Assembly: GCF_012489685.1 (NCBI RefSeq)
Contig: NC_080044.1
Location: 44,082,964-44,146,963, forward strand
Source: Lotus japonicus
Lineage: Eukaryota; Streptophyta; Magnoliopsida; Fabales; Fabaceae
Length of the DNA stretch: 64,000 nt
Direction of reading: 5' to 3'
Shown one piece after another: positions 10,849 through 21,832 of this stretch; position 1 is the first letter of the stretch; the number at the start of each line of letters is the position of its first letter. The position numbers and the translations under genes were made by a program. Below the pieces are notes generated by a model. The model saw only the letters and a program-made list of their open reading frames with translations. It was not told the DNA's origin and did not search any database.

Positions 10849-12893
10849 GTTTATATATATTCCTAGCATGCTATCGGCTCTAACAATAATTCAATAATGC
10901 AAACAGCACACGATTCCAGTTAGGGTACATGTATGCGTGAAAGGCAATTCAAAATGATCCGGATAATTCAATTGGGATGGGCACCATCGAGTCAGTCCTA
11001 ACACCGGCCTAGTGTTTAACCATTTCCGCTCGGGTGTCACTTACAAACCCATGCATAGTCGGATCAATTCTAACCCCTCCAGGTTGAACCATTTTTACCC
11101 GCTATGCCGAAGATACACTCTTGGTGTTCTTCGATGAAGGCCATATTTCGATTGTCTCAACCTTCGTGAAGCCGACCGAAGCCGTCTCAACTTCACCGAA
11201 GCCCGATCCTCCGATCGTCTCAAGCCCCGAATGTATGCATGATGCAATATGGTTAGCTAAACATGGTATCGTCCTCACCATGTAGTGTTTAGCTACGACT
11301 CTTATTTCAATAATACCCGAAGGTCAAAGTCGACTCTACAACTAGGTTGTAAGAAGCCGGAGTACGCATCGTACTCAATGACGTATCTCTGGTCATTATG
11401 GTTCATCCTCGTGGCGACCATCAAATCCCAACAGCTCCAAGACTTGTCGACATTTCCCCGTCTTTCGCAATCATTTCTCCACTTAAGTTCCCTATGGTTT
11501 TATTCATTAATAAAAATATTTCAAGTTGGATTAGTCAAGTTATGAGTTTCATTCTTGAAAACTAAGTTCCCTGAGGTCTTTAGTTCCAAATTCTAATCAT
11601 TTCAAGTTTGCCAAAATCCCCCTAAATGTAAGCCCCGGGGAAAGGCTTAATCTCAAACCTCGGGTTTGGACTCGCCTAGGGTTGTTCATACAACCCGAAA
11701 TAATACAAGTAGGACGTTCCATGATTCCACACTCCGTAGTCGCGACAAAGCGCACATTTCAATAACATTATCAATATAACAATAATTCAGTGCGAAAATC
11801 ATAAGACGAAAACCAGTAAACGACCGAAGCCTCTCAGAAAACGGAGAGACACGTCTCATATAAGTTTACTCGGCTGAAACCTCCAGAAAACATTTTCCAA
11901 TTCAAGCGATAGACAATATCCCAGCAATATTCAATATCAAACAATATTGAAGTCGAATTTATCGACGCCTACAATACAAATAGCTAGTAAGTAAGTTGCC
12001 CTAACCTCGAGTTGCTCCAGCCTCACGGTGTAGGTTTTCCTCACAATCTAGCTCAGTAATACCCAAAGTTCCCTCAACTGAACCTTGGAGAAAACAAAGC
12101 GAAAATCAATCCAAAATCGATTAGTTCAATCACAACAAAGTTAATTAACGATAGACAAAGCTTACGAAGCTTGAGAGTACAACAATCGAGCACGAGAGGA
12201 CGAGTTATCGCGAAAAACGAATTTCTCCCCCCCCCCTCAAAACATGTTCTCGACCACTCAAGGAAAATAGGGGTTCCAGCGCTTTTTCTTCGATCTAATT
12301 TAATTTCTAGGTAGTTTTAGGGTAAAACTAGGGCAAATAAATTGTCAGAAAAATTTTAGAACGAACGGGTCGAATTACGACTAGTTAGGGGCACTTTGGT
12401 CCAAAATTAAAGCTCAAAAACTCAAAGTCGAAACTTTGAAAAAAAAATTTGATGGGGTCGTTCACAACGACATTTATAGCAACTAATCCTAAGGGCACTA
12501 AGTCGGATTGTGGCTTTTTGAAGATAAAGTTTCAATATGTGCGTAAAATGAGTTTTATACAGTTTTTCAGATCTTTGGCGACTCGATCGAAATCGGCGCG
12601 CATCGGCGGGTGATTTAGCTTGTTGGGCAACTATAGAAGGTAGTTCAAAAGAAAAATCGGAAAAATCGAACAATTTTACGAAAAGCTCGAAACTAGGAGC
12701 TTAGAAAGAGATAAAGAAACATGATATAAAAGATGATCAGAGGTGAGAATAAGCAAGAGTACCTCGATGTCGCGAAGTAGCAACGAACAGCACGAAGATC
12801 GGTCAAGAAACGACGAAGTTCTCTCCTCTCCTTCTTCTCCTCAAGCTCGCGGCCTCAATGGTGGGGAATGGGAGATATTTTGTGTTTATTCTT

Positions 12894-12902
12894 CTATTTA
12901 TA
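12894..12902 (-). promoter_or_regulatory. TATA box of long solo LTR 2
   Basis: Minus-strand TATAAATAG is at the place equivalent to 5416 in unit 1. Both are followed about 40 bp later by a conserved CCAC..GAGGCCGCG stretch and then a GT-type donor after ATCGAG. Confidence 0.6.
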
Positions 12903-13551
12903 GGAGTGAAATTGCGGGAAAATGAATATTTCGCGATTCCAATTTTTGCAGTACGTTCATCTGTGAATTCTAAGCGAGATTTTGGCGACAGAATTTCAGA
13001 ACTCAAAACAAGTATCTTGAATTTGAAGAAAACGATCCAAAAGCGGTGTGAGCTAAAATGCCCCGAAAAATTACTTTTTGCTGTGAAAGTCGGATGACAA
13101 AACTTCGTTGTGAAGAAAGATTGGAAACGTCGAAAGAAAACTGGCAACGCGGATGGAAACTTCGTCAGAAGCTCCGAATAGAAAAAGTCTTCATTCAACG
13201 TTTGAATTTAGAGTTTTGAGATAATAGAATTTAGCGTCGTCAGACTTCCGAGAAGTGAAACCTATCGTGCGTACAGTCCAGAGTTTCGAAATGAAACGCT
13301 GGTCAAGGGAAAAATAAAGAGAACTTCTTATTTTTCCAAGGATTTAGAATTTCGCTTAAACAATGCGGGTGTGCAGACGACTCGCACTAACTTCTAAAAC
13401 GACTATGGTACTATCCTCAACCAATTCCTGAATTTTCTTCTTCATTAAACTTTCCCAAACAACAAACTTCTGTCACGCTTACACCGATCCTACGCGTGAG
13501 TTGGAAAATTAATTATTTAATCCAGTTCCGAAATCTGGGTCTTACACTATC

Positions 13552-13831
13552 CTAGAATTCTTTCACCAGGGGAATGTGAATTTACCTTTTTGAAACAGTG
13601 TATACCGATGTCTGGAAGAGCTTCACTTCCGGGGAGAGTGGCTTGAGAAAAGAGTTCCAAATCGATGAAGCGAGATGAAGCAACAACAATATCTCCTAAT
13701 CTTCCACAGAGAGACACTCCAATTTCCCTGATTTGTGCATGTTGTTGAGCAACAACTTGTTCTCTCCGAGTTCTTCTGATTATTTCTTGTTCTATTGTTC
13801 GTTCTGGTTTGATTCTTGTAGAAGGTAGAAT
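13552..13831 (-). pseudogene. Upstream part of the broken env-like gene of element F
   Basis: An open minus-strand frame of about 90 codons begins without ATG (after a TAG) and includes a basic, Gln-rich stretch (IEQEIIRRTRREQVVAQQHA). It ends at a TAG immediately before the solo LTR 2 flank. It is on the same strand as the pieces at 8727-9594 and 4119-4649 and is likely part of the same gene. No family match is clear. Confidence 0.35.
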
Positions 13832-14251
13832 CTATGGAGAAGGCTTCGAAAGGCATTGAAAATTTGAGAGAGTTGAGATCTTTTGACTTGAAGCAGAATA
13901 GTGATTATGGACAAGAAATTTATGATTAAGTGAGAATGTATAACTAGAAAGTTGGTTCTTTGGAAGACCAAAAGATGAAGCACAAGGAGAACCTTGTGTG
14001 TCTTGAGAGCCGCTCAACATTTATTATGCAGAGGTCTTTGAAGAGATAAAAGAGAGAGAGGATGATAACGTCGCTTGTCGTTTTAACTTCAACTGTCTTC
14101 ATTAATCGTTCTAGAGATATAGAACTCAAGACTGTCTTCAAGAGTGTGGGAGAGTTTCTCAAAGAGAAATATAAGCTGGTAGTAATATTCAGAGCTTCTC
14201 ATGTAAAAGCAGTCTTCAAATAGTGCCGTCAATTCCCACTAAGACCACTAA

Positions 14252-14904
14252 GACTATATACAATAGTTTTCAACACTTAACACCACTTTTTCTCTTCTCA
14301 ACACCCTACATTATCTTCTCTTTAATTCAACACTCATTCAACTTTTACCCACTCCAATAGTTTTTCATTCAACACCCAACCCCACCACTCATCCTACCCC
14401 ACCACTTTTTTATTCCATATTTTTATTTAATTTTATATTTTTGTTTTTATGATTACATCAAATTACAATTATCGATTTAAATTAAATTAAAATAATAAAC
14501 ATTTAACAATTTTTTTAATTATAGAAAATAATATATTTTATTTTCTTAACTTAAAATGTAAGACAAAGGCTAATAGAAAGATAATGAGATGGTGAGAAAG
14601 ATAATAAAATGGTGAAAAAATCTAACAAACCAAGTCTCTATTTATAGAGGGAAAAAATCATGAATTTTGGTATAAAAAGTTTTTTCGGAAATTTTATTTT
14701 TCAATGAAATAATTGAGTTCAAAATATTAAAAAGATAAAAATCCAGCGACCCAATCAGGAATCGCCACATGGCCTGGCGGCCCCACTCTCAACATGTTAA
14801 ATAAACTCAACACCTCTCTCCTCAAACTCAACACATCCCTAAACACCATTACAAAACCCACTCAACACTAATTACTAAACTCAACACACCCATTGTAAAT
14901 GGTC
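14252..14904. mobile_element. MITE, Tourist/Harbinger-like (653 bp, TSD TAA)
   Basis: The left end GACTATATACAATAGTTTT and the complement of the right end, GACCATTTACAATGGGTGT, form an imperfect terminal inverted repeat. The flanks are TAA on both sides (14249-14251 and 14905-14907), a 3-bp target of the TWA type used by PIF/Harbinger transposases. The interior is AT-rich and noncoding, with many 'caacac' and 'cccacc' motifs. There is no transposase. The short AT-rich flanks make the TSD weaker evidence than the inverted ends. Confidence 0.62.
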
Positions 14905-15724
14905 TAAAGCTTAGACCATTATTTCTTCTTTTTCCTCTAGAGGCTTCTGACTATGATGGCTTCAGCATGTGATCACGATGTCTCCTTTGGTTGATTGTCT
15001 TCAGCATTACTAGTACTCATTTACCAATGAACCTCTACAATAGAAACCGTAAGAAGATAAAGCCAGTAGGTTTGGTTGGAAACTAACTAGCATATTTCCT
15101 ATCAACCAAAAAGGAGAAGGTCTTAAAAGTGAAATTTCTACAACACTCCTATGACATTACTTTTTTGGGAAGCAACCTTTTCTGAATCTATCGACTGTCA
15201 CATCCCACTTATGCAACACGAAAAGTTCTGACGTTACAGTCAAGGCAAACTCAACTCGCATTACAAGAGCCGAAGGTAAAGGCAAGATGAAGCAAAAGAA
15301 AACCAATGAAGATGTTCTGTATTATTGACACTCAATCGTCCATCACTGTACCTTATGACTCTATTTTAATAGTGTTTTTAACGTCATTTCTTTATTAGTT
15401 TTGAGTTTTTTTGTTGAGTCTCATGTAGTGTTTCATGCATTCTCATGCATTTTTATCTTTCTTTGTGTTTTTACTTTGTTTTGGTAATTTTGTAGTTTTA
15501 TAGGGACTTTTCTTACATTTTAAGTAAGTTTAGGACTTGCATATCTTTTCTATTTTAATTGAGGGTTCTCTTTGCTAATAAACTCTTGGAGCTCCTAGAT
15601 ATTTCCTCTGCTTTGTGCTTAAGTTACCAGGTCTGAAACTGATGAAGAGAGAAGGTTAAGAGGCTTGGGTAATTGAAGGGAGTCTTAAAGAGGAGTGAAG
15701 AAGAAGTTTTAAAGGTTTTTCAGC

Positions 15725-15905
15725 GTGCTTGGAACGCCTAGGCGTGCTCCATTGGCACCTAGGCGCCAATTGTTCTGTTCCAGGGTTTTGGAATTGGCGC
15801 CTAGGCATGCTTAGTTGGTGCGTAGGCGTCACTTGCATTCCAGAAGCCATGTTTTCACTCTAAATTGACACTCAGGCATGCTTTATTGGCGCTTAAGCGC
15901 CCAGA
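15725..15905 (+). repeat. Cluster of gcgcctaggcgc-like palindromes
   Basis: Five or six copies of a palindrome-based motif (acgcctaggcgt, cacctaggcgcc, ggcgcctaggca, gcgtaggcgtca, ggcgcttaagcgcc) alternate with 'tgct.cattggc' spacers upstream of the TATA box. Confidence 0.7.
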
Positions 15906-16788
15906 CTCGTTTGTTTTGCCTATAAATAAGGCTTTGGTCATTTTCTTCGTAACATTTAGACATTTTACTCATTTTGGATCAAGTTTAGAAGTTAAGGAGA
16001 ACCTTGGGGCTTGTGAGAGGCTTCCATCTTGTTATTTTTCTCAGGTTCTTTACATTTCTTGTATAGATTCACTAGCAATGAGGGGCTAGTTTTCTTTATG
16101 CTTTGGGTTTAAGAGATTCTATGAAACTCTAGCATGAGTTCTTGATTTAACCTTGTATTTCAATTCCATTATGCATGAATAGCTTGAGTGCACGCTTGCT
16201 ATAGACTAGATTATAATCAAAACGGAAGTTTGTTATGATTTAGGGACATGAATTGAAATATATCCTTCTGTGCTTGCTACTAGGAATAGAGTGAGGGTTG
16301 AGTTTTGTTGGCCTGAATTTATATGCTATAAACCTCAAATGAATGATTAAGTACACAATGAATTGGACATATCTTTTAGTTTGAGAGAATTGCTTATGTG
16401 AGGAATCAATAAGTGAGTACATAGGCTAAAGCAACAAGGAATGAATCAAGGTTTCACATGCATAGTGTAACGCCCCGATTTCTCGAGTGTCACACAGTAA
16501 CCAACTTAGCCATTTTCACAAAGAATTTTCGCCGTTCAATTATTAATCTTGATTTATTGACCAAAAATTCAATTATTGCGAAACTTAACCTTTACGATTA
16601 GACTTTGCGGAATAAAGACGACAATCATTTATGAATAAGATATTCGTAATTAAAAGAAATTATAATCTCAAGTACATAAATAACCCTTGGGCTGAAGCCC
16701 TACATCAAAGTACGTCAAAATAAAATCCTGGAAATAAAAAGATAGTAATGGTTCAATACGGACTCTCAGTCCCACAGAAAGGAAAACT

Positions 16789-17271
16789 CTAAACCAGATC
16801 CCGCTTCTGAACATCAGCTTCCGCTTCACGCGCTCTCTTCTTGGACTGCTCCAGCTTTATCACGCTTTTCCAAGGTCCCACCCTAAAGCAACTTGGACGC
16901 CCAGGAATACGCTGTGCACAGACTCCCGGCTTGGCCTCTGGTGGTGAAGGCTCCACTGCCTCCTCCTCCTCGATCAACCGTGACTCCACTGTGGTGTCCT
17001 CTGAAGGGTCTTCTGTCGAGTCCTCCGAAGGGTCTTCTTCTTCCTCGTCCCCATGAAACCTAGCTGGAGGATGCGGAAACATAACTGACCCATCCCTGAG
17101 GATCTGCCTCTCTATGACCGTCCCCGTTCTGTTTCTTCCCAAGAGCACCGCACTGCCGACATAGATCCTCCGAACTCCGGAATTGTCGGTCTCCCAGAGC
17201 CGGTCTTCCTCTGGCCTATCCAGAACGATCTCCCACCTCGTGATAGACTCAATATCCTTGGAATTCGGCAT
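16789..17271 (-). CDS. Acidic accessory protein of the long LTR family (160 aa)
   Basis: The open frame starts MPNSKDIESITRWEIV. Residues 12-60 form a folded-looking region with alternating hydrophobics; about 74-100 are a Glu/Asp/Ser block (DEEEEDPSEDSTEDPSEDTT); then comes a Pro-rich stretch; the last 30 residues are basic and helical (LEQSKKRAREAEADVQKRDLV). Motif order matches the frameshifted ORF of solo LTR 2 (RFELV, then PP, then DEEDPSE). It is intact here, sits in the 3' third of the LTR on the LTR's own strand, and may be expressed from an upstream LTR promoter. No known domain. Function unknown. It could be an exon of a longer spliced product. Confidence 0.5.
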   Translation of the reverse strand: MPNSKDIESITRWEIVLDRPEEDRLWETDNSGVRRIYVGSAVLLGRNRTGTVIERQILRDGSVMFPHPPARFHGDEEEEDPSEDSTEDPSEDTTVESRLIEEEEAVEPSPPEAKPGVCAQRIPGRPSCFRVGPWKSVIKLEQSKKRAREAEADVQKRDLV

Positions 17272-17475
17272 CTACCGCCCCCCCCAAATAAACACATAAA
17301 ACAAATAACAGTGTCAGGTCCAACAAAAATAACAACAACAAAATCGACAGTACACAATATAAGTACGTTATATGTCTTTTATGGGAATAAAATCAGTTAG
17401 TCAGTTACTAACGAAATCTCACATCACACAAACCACCAAACCTTCCTTGGTCAATCACATACATCCGCATATGTA

Positions 17476-17622
17476 CAAATCACGTGGAGCTGCAATACTT
17501 CACAAAATCTCATGGTGACCGCAGTCAACCAAATCATGTGGAGCTGCAATGATCCACAAAAGTCTCACGGTGACCGCAGTCAACCAAAATACATGGAGCC
17601 GCAATGATCCACAAAATTCTCC
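17476..17622 (+). repeat. 54-55-bp tandem repeat, 2.7 copies
   Basis: Units start at 17476, 17530 and 17585 (caaatcacgtggagctgcaat...gtgaccgcagtcaac). They lie on the 5' side of the accessory ORF in the LTR's orientation, like the hairpin units of solo LTR 1. Confidence 0.85.
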
Positions 17623-18466
17623 CTTGCGTGCAAGCCCATCGTTCTCATGGACCATAGTCTACACCGACCTATGTGCAATTAATTAAGTTCACTTGCAAGC
17701 GAGTTACATCACAACAAGTCTCATTTACTTGGTTTTCTTGGCTCTAATGTCAAACCTAGAGTCTTATTTTTCTATTTATACAACCACATTCATTGCATAA
17801 ATACAAAAATAAAGCGATCACAGACACATCGGGAATTACAGCTAGATGAGCGACCATTTGAACAATTATTCGGATAAACAACATCAACACAAGTCCATGC
17901 GTGACATATCATGGCAAATTCCTTAGAAGACTTGACTAATGACCCGTGCATGAAAAGAAAGGAAAGAAAAATGCCCCGAACCCTTGAAAATAGGGTTCGG
18001 CCGAACCTTAGCAAGGCTCTAGGGTTTTCGAAAATAATTTTCTTTCCTTCTTTTCAACCCCACAAGTCTTAGTCTAGCCCCCAAACATCCATATGATCAC
18101 CCAAAAATTTCAGATTAAATCAATCATCAAAGATCATATTGGAACAAGTGAAAAGCAAGCCAAACATAGCAAGTTGTCATTTGAATTTCACATAAAAATC
18201 ATAGATTCATAGCATACAGCCCAAGTAGAGATTAGCAACATGGTATCTCAAAGCAAAAGTACAGCAAGCATCATATTCTCAAAACTCAAGCAACAACCAT
18301 CAAGATCACATCTTATCTCATGCAATTTTCATGGTAAAATCCTAATATACTACCCAAAACCTAGGACCAGCCCTACCTTGAATAGAAGTGAAGAAAAACA
18401 GAAGTATGGTGATGGGAAAAAGCGTCGAGAGATGCTGTCCAAGGTCTCGTTCTCCTCCCACTCGAG

Positions 18467-18510
18467 CTCTCTCTCTCTCTCTCTCGCGGCCTCCTCTCTC
18501 TCTCTCTCTC
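18467..18510. repeat. (CT)n microsatellites
   Basis: Two CT runs of about 19-20 bp are separated by gcggc inside solo LTR 3. A run of 12 C lies nearby at 18657-18668. Confidence 0.9.
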
Positions 18511-19503
18511 GCGCGACGCACAACGGCGGTGGTGGCTAGGACGGCGGCGGTTTCCCTTCCTTCCCCTCTCGGTTGCTCTCCCTTCTCTCTACTGTGTTCT
18601 CACGTGAATATGGTGTGGGTGCACTCTATTTTCTGATTGTGAAGGAAATAAGGGTTCCCCCCCCCCCCGCCTTGACTATATCCCCATGCAATCCAACATG
18701 TGGGCTAGGGTTTTGTTTTCCCCTTTTAAGCCCAAATCACATAAACCTTTGACCCACTAATTAAAAACCCTAACCAGGTCTGAACATAATTAAAACCCAA
18801 CTCTTTTTAATTAAAAACCCAACCAAATTCGGAAATAAAAGAAAAACACATCAATTAATTCGCTGGCACTTTACAGCCAGAACCTCGCTCGGTAAAATTA
18901 GAATATCTCGAGCTACAGAGGTCGGAATGACCTGATTCCACTTTGGGAATTTTCTAAACTTAAAGGGCTACAACTCTCATGAAGGAAGGTTTCCTACATG
19001 TGGTTGCTAAGACCCTCTAAAAATTCACACAGGTTGACAGCTATAATCTGTCAATTTTCAAACTTGGCCAAAAACCTCATTTTATTCAGTTTTTCACTTG
19101 CACAATACAACATGAGTTCAGGGCCTTACACATAGGATAGGTAGACTTGAGTGGATTAGATGATCGATAACCCAAGGCATTACCATCAATTGTTATTTAC
19201 AACACTTTCAATATTGCTCTTTTGCAAACCTTTTGTCATCAACAACCAAAATCAATTTCAGAATTTTATTGCTTTCAAAACTTGCGAACTTTAGGCTTAA
19301 ATCCACAATTCTCACTCACAATCCCTATGGTTCGATATTTTAAAACCCGGAGGTTTCTGTACACTTGCAGATTGACCAAGAGTACCCATTAGATAAAAAA
19401 ATCCGTTAAGACTATATGCTGATTTAAAGTGTCAAATACAAATAACAAAACGAATAAAGCCATTGAAGCTACTATTCCAATGGTCACATACTACCTTACC
19501 TGC

Positions 19504-20154
19504 AAGAAGAAGAAGAAGAAGAAGAAGAAGAAGAAGAATGAGAAAGTGGAGGAGGTCGAGGAGGAGGAGGCAGGAGGAGGAAAGAGGAGGAGGAGGCAGG
19601 AGGAGAGGGAGAGGAAGGAGAATAAGAAGACATCAAGAGGTTGTTAATTAACATGCATCATGCATAAACACCTCAGCCAAAAGAGTACTAGCAGAAGAAA
19701 AAAGGTTCAACCCAATCAGCTATCCAATGAGTAGAAGAAGAAGAAGAAGAAGAAGAATGAGAAAGTGGAGGAGGTCGAGGAGGGGGAGGCAGGAGGAGAG
19801 GGAGAGGAAGGAGAAGGAGAATAAGAAGACATCAAGAGGTTGTTAATTAACATGCATCATGCATAAACACCTCAGCCAAAAGAGTACTAGCAGAAGAAAA
19901 AAGGTTCAACCCAATCAGCTATCCAATGAGTAGAAGAAGAAGAAGAAGAAGAATGAGAAAGTGGAGGAGGTCGAGGAGGAGGAGGCAGGAGGAGGAAAGA
20001 GGAGGAGGAGGCAGGAGGAGAGGGAGAGGAAGGAGAAGGAGAATAAGAAGACATCAAGAGGTTGTTAATTAACATGCATCATGCATAAACACCTCAGCCA
20101 AAAGAGTACTAGCAGAAGAAAAAAGGTTCAACCCAATCAGCTATCCAATGAGTA
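19504..20154 (+). repeat. Three-copy purine-rich tandem repeat (~200-228 bp units)
   Basis: Copies begin at about 19504, 19732 and 19932. Each has a (gaa)n run, then 'aatgagaaagtggaggaggtcgagg', then a gga/gag purine block, and then a non-repetitive tail of about 110 bp (gttgttaattaacatgcatcatgcataaac...ctatccaatgagta). Spacing between matching points is 219 bp and 196 bp, the differences lying in the purine block. The + strand is almost purely purine over 80-110 bp per unit. Lys/Arg/Glu-rich frames on + and Ser/Pro-rich frames on - are products of composition, not genes. Confidence 0.92.
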
Positions 20155-20880
20155 AATAATAGAAAAGATGTAAAAGATCTTATCAATTATATGTGCTTCA
20201 TTATACATTCACATAGATCAAAATCATAGAGATTAAGATTGAGAGAAAATGCACCTTTATCTATATCTGTAAATACTCTAGAAGGTTTCACACTAGTAAA
20301 GATCAAATGCACCTTACACAAGAGTATAAAATGAGCACGCATCTCATCATTGATGAAAGGGAGGAGTCCCTGTCCAAAAATCAACTTCCTGAAGAGGCAG
20401 AAGCAAAGAACACTTTAAGATGAATCTTGTCCAAAACTCAACTTCTTGAAGAGGATGGCGCAAAGAATAATAAGCTTGGAGAGGCTTGTACAAGAATACT
20501 TGGGGAGGAGTCCCTAGAAGCCAAACTCACTAAGCTTGGAGATGCGTTCAAGATACTCGAAGCCTGAAAAAGCTTGTACAAGAATACTTGGGGGTGGAGT
20601 CCCTAGAAACCAACCTCGTAGAAGAAGTCATTGTGTAGGAGAAGTCCTTGATAATACTTAATGAAATTGCTTGTTAGTTTCACATTACGTTTGCCAAGCA
20701 CATTCTTGTTTGTGTTGCACCCAAGCTTTATTGAATGGCTAAAAGTTTCATTTATCTCACTGAACTTTGATTTATCTCTGCACATGTGATTCAAGCATCC
20801 TAATCCTAGAAACTAGGTTTGATCATCCTTTGTGTGATATTGAGGTATATCAACGTGGGACATGATCAATATTTCTTCTT
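20155..20880. other. Noncoding stretch with short related repeats
   Basis: Two related blocks (cttgtacaagaatacttgggg.gagtccctagaa) occur at about 20486-20523 and 20573-20609, with weaker versions around. The complement (ctagggactcct.cccaagtattcttg) resembles the minisatellite at 1408-1640, so this may be a fragment of the same LTR family in opposite orientation. No gene seen. Confidence 0.5.
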
Positions 20881-21832
20881 CATTGTCAAACTCGCATAGT
20901 TCACATTTTCTTTGTCCCATAATAGACATTCATTATTATAGTTGTTGTTCCTTTGTTATGGTTGTCTACATTTTAGCTAATGTGTTATATGTGCCAAGAT
21001 ATCGTTTAAGATGTTGTAATATCTTGCTGTGACATTTGTCCCTGGGAACGTCCTGTGTACTTGGCTGATTTAACTGTGAAGCTTTGAATTGGTTACGTGT
21101 TAACCAAGTTAGGGTTTATTCAAGAAGCTCATGTGCGTCGTCAAGGAAAATATAAAGTGTAATCAAATCTTGTTCAAGTGAATTTGATTTGAAGTATTTG
21201 TGGAAGTTTTTATCTACAACTCTAAAACGCGGTTTGGAGATTTTGTGCAGATTTGTTGCTCTTTTTAGTGAAACAAAACTTCCTGATTTGTGTATGAACT
21301 CTTTGTGCTTTCAAGCCCATCGAAGACAAGGCCTGAAAGATTGTTACTTATAAGGTCCCAAGACCTAGTTGCTAGGTGTGCTTCGTGTGTGTGATTAGGG
21401 TTTATACTAAGTTCATACTGGATGTTCTCTCAGCAGCTTTATGCCTTTGTGTTAAGCTGAGAGTTGTTTTGGTTGTGTGATCTTAAGATCTGTCTTTGCT
21501 CTCTTGTACGAGTTCAATTACTGTGGCAGTGATTGTGAGTGAGAAAGTGAGAGAGACTCTCATACTTAGGGGGAAGACTAAGTAATAAGCCACGGGTAGA
21601 GATAGGTAGAAAAGGCAGTGAACTGGGGTAGTTCAGTTAAGACCTTTTGTGTACTTGACTTTCTATAATAGTGTATTATCTTTCTCGGGTGAAAACCCTC
21701 CAGACGTAGGTGATATTGCACCGAACTGGGTTAACAATCTCTTGTGTTGATTTTATTATTTCTGTCCATTAACTTGCTTATTTTCACGTTGTTATCTGTG
21801 TATTAATGTTATACAAGAGGTGTTAGACATCT
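20881..21832 (+). other. Possible copia LTR fragment
   Basis: It has features I associate with copia LTR 3' halves: 'cttagggggaagactaag', 'gggtgaaaaccctccagacgtaggtg', then a T-rich 3' end. It is cut by element A at the TSD catct. Neither a 5' LTR boundary nor a PBS can be fixed. No coding sequence. Confidence 0.3.

Larger units (their letters stand above)
9595..13546 (-). mobile_element. Long solo LTR 2 (3952 bp), inverted relative to solo LTR 1
   Basis: Read on the minus strand it starts TGTAAGACCCAGATTT and ends with the complement of tgtaacaccccgg, the same ends as unit 1. Flanks are ctata (9590-9594) and ctatc (13547-13551), a 4/5 match to a TSD. The TATA region, the possible splice-donor region and about 12250-12540 are closely similar to unit 1; the last kilobase is more diverged. 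There is no PBS, polypurine tract or pol, and no internal LTR pair. It carries a frameshifted accessory ORF (10775-10066), better preserved than in unit 1. Together with unit 1 it forms a giant imperfect inverted repeat with a 937-bp spacer. Confidence 0.72.
1249..15330 (-). mobile_element. Element F: decayed Sirevirus-like Ty1/copia element, heavily interrupted
   Basis: Read on the minus strand, this is the 3' part of a copia element: an env-like gene in pieces (13831-13552, 9594-8727, 4649-4119), a polypurine tract (3666-3652) and a 3' LTR (3651-1249). The pieces are separated by two long solo LTRs at 4723-8657 and 9595-13546; removing them with one TSD copy rejoins the flanks. A MITE interrupts the upstream part at 14252-14904. 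Gag, protease, integrase and reverse transcriptase are not present, so the 5' half is lost. The Sirevirus call rests on the order env-like, several polypurine tracts, 3' LTR, as in elements A and C. The right boundary near 15330 is a guess. Confidence 0.5.
16466..19130 (-). mobile_element. Long solo LTR 3 (2665 bp, TSD catag)
   Basis: On the minus strand it starts TGTAAGGCCCTGAAC and ends GAAATCGGGGCGTTACA. A perfect 5-bp TSD, catag, flanks it (16461-16465 and 19131-19135). The 3' end matches solo LTR 1 (GAAATCGGGGTGTTACA preceded by GTGACAC). It shares the accessory ORF with solo LTR 2, but the rest is diverged, so it is a related subfamily. It contains 54-55-bp tandem units (17476-17622) and CT-rich sequence (18467-18510). 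No PBS, pol or internal LTR pair. Confidence 0.78.
15331..19400 (+). mobile_element. Probable Athila-like LTR fragment, split by solo LTR 3
   Basis: The sequence 15331-16465 plus 19131-19400 reads through once the inserted solo LTR is removed. It has a TATA box (tataaataag, 15921-15930), a cluster of cgcctaggcg palindromes before it, and a long transcribed-looking tail ('gaggggctagttttctttatgc', 'aacccggaggtttctgtacac'). This style resembles Athila LTRs as I know them. No coding part, PBS or LTR partner was found, and both boundaries are uncertain. Confidence 0.35.

Noticed and set aside
4723..13546. One composite transposon bounded by units 1 and 2
   Set aside because: Each unit has its own 5-bp duplication and the 937-bp middle is part of the interrupted element F, so two independent insertions fit better.
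18240..18636. Plus-strand ORFs across the CT-rich region
   Set aside because: Ser/Leu/Arg composition derives from (CT)n, and they run against the orientation of solo LTR 3.
19429..20075. Lys/Arg/Glu-rich and Ser/Pro-rich ORFs
   Set aside because: Purely the translation of the purine-rich three-copy repeat.
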